A DNA stretch of 23,737 nucleotides from Lingula anatina (Eukaryota; Brachiopoda; Lingulata; Lingulida; Lingulidae): the NCBI RefSeq assembly GCF_001039355.2, contig NW_019775845.1, forward strand, positions 1 to 23,737, written 5' to 3'. Under the pieces are notes generated by a model. It saw only the letters and a list, made by a program, of their open reading frames with translations, searched no databases and was not told the origin of the DNA. The position numbers and the translations under genes are program-made. Positions 20,901-23,737 of the stretch are shown here, piece by piece. Position 1 is the first letter of the stretch, and each line of letters begins with the position of its first letter.

Positions 20901-20973
20901 GAATGGATCCAGATACATAACAACCTATTAACATTGCAAGCGATAGCAAGATCACTCTCCATGTTTCGTTCAT
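16796..20973 (-). CDS. SLC39A9: zinc transporter ZIP9 (SLC39A9)
   Basis: Complete gene of seven coding exons: 20973–20878, 19978–19885, 19450–19208, 18926–18852, 18083–17998, 17408–17274 and 17041–16796. They total 975 nt and encode 324 aa (human ZIP9 has 307). ZIP9 moves Zn2+ toward the cytosol from the Golgi or outside the cell. In vertebrates it also acts as a membrane androgen receptor. Diagnostic segments are [40 protein letters not shown] with [72 protein letters not shown] and a C-terminal SLGHHH. Candidate metal-site residues are E and H of PEGVH, H167/D171 of HAAAD and H197 of HKAP. A His-rich loop covers about 68–113. All introns are GT–AG with matching phases. It is head to head with ERH. 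Confidence 0.97.
17274..17408 (-). CDS. SLC39A9: SLC39A9 exon 6
   Basis: This exon encodes residues 199–243: [38 protein letters not shown] and TFFGLSG. Together with HK from exon 5 it forms the conserved [13 protein letters not shown] transmembrane motif of ZIP9. The acceptor is ATTTCCAG and the donor GTAAGT, both in phase 0. Confidence 0.97.
17454..17541. repeat. (TA)n and GTGTGCATG/(ATGT)n simple repeats in SLC39A9 intron 5
   Basis: A short (TA)7-type run at about 17453–17466 is followed by GTGTGTGCATGCACATGTGT near 17489 and five ATGT units to about 17541. Simple sequence that starts about 45 bp upstream of exon 6. Confidence 0.85.
17907..17971. repeat. G run and (GT)n microsatellite in SLC39A9 intron 5
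   Basis: A G run at about 17907–17915 is followed by a (GT)n tract at about 17932–17971 with one TATG interruption. On the coding (minus) strand it is (AC)n, starting about 26 nt after the exon 5 donor. CA repeats this close to a donor are known in other genes to influence splicing. No such effect is shown here. Confidence 0.9.
17998..18083 (-). CDS. SLC39A9: SLC39A9 exon 5 ([11 protein letters not shown])
   Basis: This exon completes A170 and encodes residues 171–198: [20 protein letters not shown] then FIAIMLHK. With exon 4 it builds [14 protein letters not shown], the ZIP9 version of the HxxxD zinc-pathway motif of ZIP transporters. Human has [20 protein letters not shown]. The acceptor is TTCATTTTAG and the donor GTAATT. 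Confidence 0.97.
18499..18572. repeat. 28-nt inverted repeat (hairpin) in SLC39A9 intron 4
   Basis: 18499–18526 and 18545–18572 are reverse complements apart from one 5-nt internal mismatch, around an 18-nt loop. The inner 16 bp (AAATCTTGATTTTATG) are perfect and the outer 7 bp (GTAAATC) are perfect. Size and shape resemble a small microRNA-type precursor, but it could equally be a decayed MITE. Confidence 0.8.
18852..18926 (-). CDS. SLC39A9: SLC39A9 exon 4
   Basis: This exon completes D145 and encodes residues 146–169: [18 protein letters not shown] then LVVHAA. The second half, [11 protein letters not shown], matches human [11 protein letters not shown] and leads into the ADG motif. The first half is part of the variable loop. 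The acceptor is ACTTTACAG and the donor GTTAGT. Confidence 0.96.
19208..19450 (-). CDS. SLC39A9: SLC39A9 exon 3 (His-rich loop and TM)
   Basis: This exon completes E64 and encodes residues 65–144. About fourteen histidines fall between 68 and 113, including [17 protein letters not shown], then [18 protein letters not shown], then a second small cluster [10 protein letters not shown]. The TM part matches human [18 protein letters not shown]. The acceptor choice is forced, because using the next AG, two bases on, would give an immediate stop. The donor is GTAAGG. Confidence 0.96.
19780..19870. repeat. ATTT/TTAA-rich low-complexity tract
   Basis: Runs of ATTT, TTAT and TTAATTAA lie just upstream of SLC39A9 exon 2 in the gene's sense. 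Simple AT-rich sequence. The Phe/Tyr/Ile-rich frame across it is an artefact. Confidence 0.8.
19885..19978 (-). CDS. SLC39A9: SLC39A9 exon 2 (IIPEGVH)
   Basis: This exon encodes residues 33–63 plus one base: [20 protein letters not shown] then [11 protein letters not shown]. It is nearly identical to human [20 protein letters not shown] and IVPEGVHALY. The acceptor is AAATTTCAG and the donor GTAATT. Confidence 0.97.
20878..20973 (-). CDS. SLC39A9: SLC39A9 exon 1 (start, TM1)
   Basis: This exon encodes residues 1–32: [20 protein letters not shown] then [12 protein letters not shown]. The start aligns with human [20 protein letters not shown] without a gap. The donor GTGAGA follows GAG in phase 0. 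Immediately upstream is a start-stop ATGTGA, listed separately. Confidence 0.96.
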
Positions 20974-21318
20974 TATTTGTTCACATGAAAATCAAGGGGC
21001 ACCTGTAATAACCGCATTCAGCATTACCGTCGGTAACAATGTGTCGTGGCCGCTAGGTGTCGATAGTTATCTTCCGCTTCAAATAAAACATTGGAATTAT
21101 TTCAAATTTAAGTAACAGTACAATATGAATTCTGAGTCTTGGAATTAAAAAAATACCACCAAATAAACTCCAACCGAATTATACATCTTAGTGCTTTTAA
21201 AATTACCACGTGTTCACGTAAAATCTCTAGCTCGCGATTGCACGCCATTGCTCTGCTGAGTTTAGATTCTTTCGTTTTGTGGTAATATTAATCAGGTGCT
21301 GCATTCTATAAAGCGACT
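20974..21318. promoter_or_regulatory. bidirectional SLC39A9/ERH promoter
   Basis: Only 345 bp separate the SLC39A9 ATG (minus, 20973) from the ERH ATG (plus, 21319), so both 5' UTRs and core promoters lie here unless a 5' UTR intron extends elsewhere. CpG-containing motifs are visible: CTTCCGC near 21070 (ETS-like), CTCGCGA near 21230, and CACGCCATTG near 21240 (YY1-like core). No TATA box is suitably placed. A TATAAAG at 21307 is only a few bases from the ERH ATG. Confidence 0.75.
20981..20986 (-). promoter_or_regulatory. start-stop uORF upstream of SLC39A9
   Basis: The coding strand reads ATGTGA, an AUG followed at once by UGA, seven bases before the main SLC39A9 ATG. Minimal start-stop uORFs are known to stall ribosomes and reduce downstream translation. 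Whether it is in the mRNA depends on the unmapped transcription start and on a possible 3' splice site (TTATTACAG) just upstream near 21001–21010. Confidence 0.55.
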
Positions 21319-21321
21319 ATG
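21319..21321 (+). CDS. ERH: ERH exon 1 (ATG only)
   Basis: The coding part of the first exon is just the initiator ATG, followed by the consensus donor GTGAGT. Exon 2 opens with TCC for Ser2, in phase 0. Support is the perfect match of M|SHTILL to the ERH N-terminus and the lack of an ATG next to the exon 2 acceptor. Confidence 0.88.
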
Positions 21322-22807
21322 GTGAGTACATTTTGCAATTGCTGGCGTTAACCAACTGAGGACGAAGAGTGTGAGATATATTTTAATTGTTCACTTTAAT
21401 TGAATACTATATTGCTTTCAGCTTAAAAAGGAACCACTTTGGCATTGTAATCTGTATTGTCAAATGTTGTCATGCACGGGTCATACACAGTTTCTCCAGA
21501 ATGTGGATATTATTATGTAATAATTTATAATATATATATAATATAATATAATGTTATGTAAGGCTGAAACCTGAGGCAAACCTTACCTGCACATCAGATG
21601 ATCTCAGGCTATGTACATCATGATCCTACTCAGTTTATATATTCTTTCAGTGTCAGCAAAGATATCTCTGTTCCAGAATGATTCTGACAGAAGTATCCTT
21701 GTTTCAGTCCAAGTTTGTGTGCTATCCCATCCTGGAAAGGGAGGGGGTGCATCATGGTTCTGATAATATTGATTTGTTTTGCCTTTTCAGTCCCACACAA
21801 TTCTTTTGATTCAACCTACAAAGAAACCAGATAGTAGGACATATTCAGATTATGAATCTATCAATGAGTGTCTAGAAGGTAATGTTATTTTTTGTTTTAT
21901 TGAAATATTCACTTTTTATAGTAAGAAGTAGTCTTTGAATTTTATGCTCATATGTAAGTCTAGTGAAATTATTGCTTCATTCATAATATGTATTCATATA
22001 GAGTGGACTTAACATAACTCAGATACTAAGAGGAAAACCTGTACCAGTTAATTTGAGATTTAATTTTGGCAAAATATATGTTGATTTCAGCTATTACCAA
22101 AGACAATTAAAATTTTCCAAAAGATTTGTATCAGGTAAAGAAAAAATATGAAAAATGACAAGTTCACTGGAGTTTGTTGCATTTGATATTTATGAAATTT
22201 TTGTCCACATGTTAATATATGTTGATGGATAAACCATATTATTCCAGGCATTTGTAAAATATATGAAGAACATCTTAAGAAAGCCCATCCTCAGAGTCCA
22301 TCCATTACCTATGACATCAGCCAATTGTTTGATTTCATTGACCAGCTCCATGATCTTAGTTGTTTAGTGTAAGTATCAACTAAACATTTTATCTTGATTA
22401 AACAGAGCAGTTGAACTGTAATGGGGTTAGAAATCTGTGTGTTGCAGATCATACACTTTTCAGTCTATCAAAATAGCCATTGAGTACATATGAATTCCTT
22501 ATAACCAATAAAAGAAAAAAATTATATGATTACTTTACACAAAGACTGACATACATAGATTTCCTTAAATAAAATTTTTTAGCTGTTCAGCAGTTGTTTT
22601 GATAAAGAGTGTTTATTTTTTAAATTATTTATTTATTTATTTATTTATTTTTCATACAAAATTAGGTATTCTGCCTTTTTGAGTGACATCCAAGATATTG
22701 TCTGCAATTTCAGGTTTCAGAAATCCAGTACAACATATTGCCCCAGAAATAAAGATTGGATCAAAGAAAAGATTTACATCATGCTGCGGAAACAAGCTGG
22801 AAAATGA
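21319..22807 (+). CDS. ERH: enhancer of rudimentary homolog
   Basis: Complete gene of four coding exons: 21319–21321, 21791–21878, 22248–22368 and 22714–22807, giving 101 aa (human ERH has 104). ERH is a small, highly conserved nuclear protein. It dimerises and acts as an adaptor in pre-mRNA splicing, meiotic-mRNA elimination and, through DGCR8, microRNA processing. The sequence begins [20 protein letters not shown] and contains [57 protein letters not shown] and the tail KQAGK. Human casein-kinase-II sites T18 and S24 are kept. The first coding exon is the ATG alone. The linker [11 protein letters not shown] differs from human YRADTQTYQPY, and the tail lacks three residues of QAQQAGK. Introns are 345–469 bp, all GT–AG. 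No upstream ATG is seen in the likely 5' UTR. Confidence 0.97.
21791..21878 (+). CDS. ERH: ERH exon 2
   Basis: This exon encodes residues 2–30, [20 protein letters not shown] then YESINECLE, plus one base of Gly31. The acceptor is GCCTTTTCAG and the donor GTAATG. This is the first beta strand and the start of the first helix of the ERH fold. Confidence 0.97.
22248..22368 (+). CDS. ERH: ERH exon 3
   Basis: This exon completes Gly31 and encodes residues 32–70: [33 protein letters not shown] and HDLSCL, plus two bases of Val71. The acceptor is TATTCCAG and the donor GTAAGT. It matches human [20 protein letters not shown] and [20 protein letters not shown]. Confidence 0.97.
22625..22652. repeat. 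(ATTT)n microsatellite in ERH intron 3
   Basis: About seven ATTT units lie roughly 60 bp upstream of the exon 4 acceptor. Simple sequence. Confidence 0.9.
22714..22807 (+). CDS. ERH: ERH exon 4 (C-terminus)
   Basis: This exon completes Val71 and encodes residues 72–101 with the stop TGA at 22805–22807: [20 protein letters not shown] then [10 protein letters not shown]. The acceptor is CAATTTCAG. The alternative AG, seven bases on, would break the frame. [10 protein letters not shown] is invariant, while the segment before it is unusually divergent. Confidence 0.95.
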
Positions 22808-23708
22808 ACAAACTCTATAATTTCTGAAGTGTAAACATGAGATATTGTTTAAGTTTCAAGGCAGCAATGAAAAAAGGAAATATTAGGAGGAAGTCCTGCT
22901 GGTCTCCTGTCATGCTGGCCCTGTAAACTTGTAAAAAAAAAACTTTATGAAAATAGTATGTAGCCTTTCTTTTGATAATTTATATCTTATCTCGTAAAGA
23001 TTCGCATCTTTATTGTAGTCTCATTTGTTCGTCAGCCTTGTGAGATGACCTTTTCTATGAAATTCTGATGCAAGTATTCTCAAGGTAAATAAAGATACTT
23101 AACTTTGGAGAATAATCCAAACAGCATTTTTAAATAACTTGAACCAAAGTTGACCTTAAACCAAATCGAAACTGAACTGATTTTTAACTAGGAAACCTCT
23201 GGAGTTGACACATAATGGTTGGTTTTATTGTATCAGAACCTTATGCTGCTATAACTGGAACTAGATGAAAGGAACCTGAGGAATTTTCCCTATAGTATTT
23301 CTTAGAAAGTAGACTTTGAAAGAATTTATTTTATATAAAGGGGTTGTCTCTCAACAACATTCTGTATGCGATGGTAGTACATAATGTTTTTATTCTTCAG
23401 TTTGGGAATCTGCCCACTGTTGGATCTTTTAGAAAGTAGCATCATATAATTGTAATTAATCTTTTTCGTGTTGTGTTGGTATTGTCATGTTAAAGTGAAT
23501 AAATTAGGAAACTCATCTTTTATTTCAAAGCTGTCATTTAGTGATATTTTAAAGTAAATAAAAAGGCAATTTCATGTGATGCATTTCAGATTTGCCTGCT
23601 TCCCCTCCTGTGCAAGGCACACGTATGGTGACTTAATATAAAATGCATTGTACATGCACGTTACAGCCAGGGAGGTTCATATACCTCTTTTGGGGTGAAT
23701 TTGATTAC
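22808..23708 (+). other. ERH 3' UTR and downstream sequence
   Basis: No further coding exon was recognised. AATAAA hexamers occur at 23088–23093, 23498–23503 and 23557–23562. The first, about 280 nt after the stop, would suit a short ERH transcript, and the later ones would give longer forms. Confidence 0.6.
23088..23093 (+). terminator. candidate ERH polyadenylation signal
   Basis: A canonical AATAAA about 280 nt downstream of the ERH stop codon, and the first one on the plus strand after it. Later hexamers at 23498 and 23557 are possible alternatives. Confidence 0.5.
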
Positions 23709-23710
23709 TC

Positions 23711-23737
23711 TATATATATATATATATATATATATAT
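23711..23737. repeat. (TA)n microsatellite at the window edge
   Basis: An uninterrupted TA dinucleotide run reaches the last base of the window, so its full length is unknown. Confidence 0.95.

Noticed and set aside
21307-21313. TATAAAG just before the ERH ATG
   Set aside because: It is only about six bases from the start codon, too close to serve as the TATA box of the ERH transcript.

Overview
The window is animal nuclear DNA from an invertebrate. It is AT-rich, its genes are split by GT–AG introns of a few hundred bases to about 5 kb, and it carries microsatellites and short palindromic (foldback or MITE-like) elements. The protein sequences resemble bilaterian orthologues, including human, along nearly their whole length. 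A marine invertebrate such as a mollusc is a reasonable guess, but nothing in the window fixes the phylum.

Three protein-coding genes can be built exon by exon with matching splice phases. (1) Minus strand, 15382 down to 5553: the 5' half of a polypeptide N-acetylgalactosaminyltransferase of the GALNT2/14/16 group. It covers the signal anchor, the stem, and the first part of the GT-A catalytic domain through the DSH metal-binding motif. The rest lies beyond position 1, and 1–5552 is intron. (2) Minus strand, 20973 down to 16796: a complete 7-exon SLC39A9 (ZIP9) zinc transporter of 324 aa. (3) Plus strand, 21319 to 22807: a complete 4-exon ERH (enhancer of rudimentary homolog) of 101 aa.

Layout. 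1–5552 is intron 7 of the GALNT gene, with three inverted-repeat elements and several simple repeats. 5553–15382 holds GALNT exons 7 to 1. 15383–16795 holds the GALNT promoter/5' UTR and the SLC39A9 3' UTR. 16796–20973 is SLC39A9. 20974–21318 is a 345-bp head-to-head spacer that must hold the 5' ends of both SLC39A9 and ERH. 21319–22807 is ERH coding sequence, followed by its 3' UTR and an (AT)n tract at the window edge.

The genes do not share a pathway in an obvious way: a Golgi glycosyltransferase, a Golgi/plasma-membrane zinc transporter and a nuclear RNA-processing/splicing adaptor. Their proximity is still notable, because human GALNT16, ERH and SLC39A9 are neighbours on 14q24.1, with ERH and SLC39A9 also head to head. 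The most striking local oddity is a 67-bp tandem repeat in GALNT intron 6. It consists of four decayed copies of the 3' end of exon 6, each with its splice donor, arranged as an A-B-A-B dimer. I saw no convincing tRNA, rRNA, CRISPR or autonomous transposon gene.
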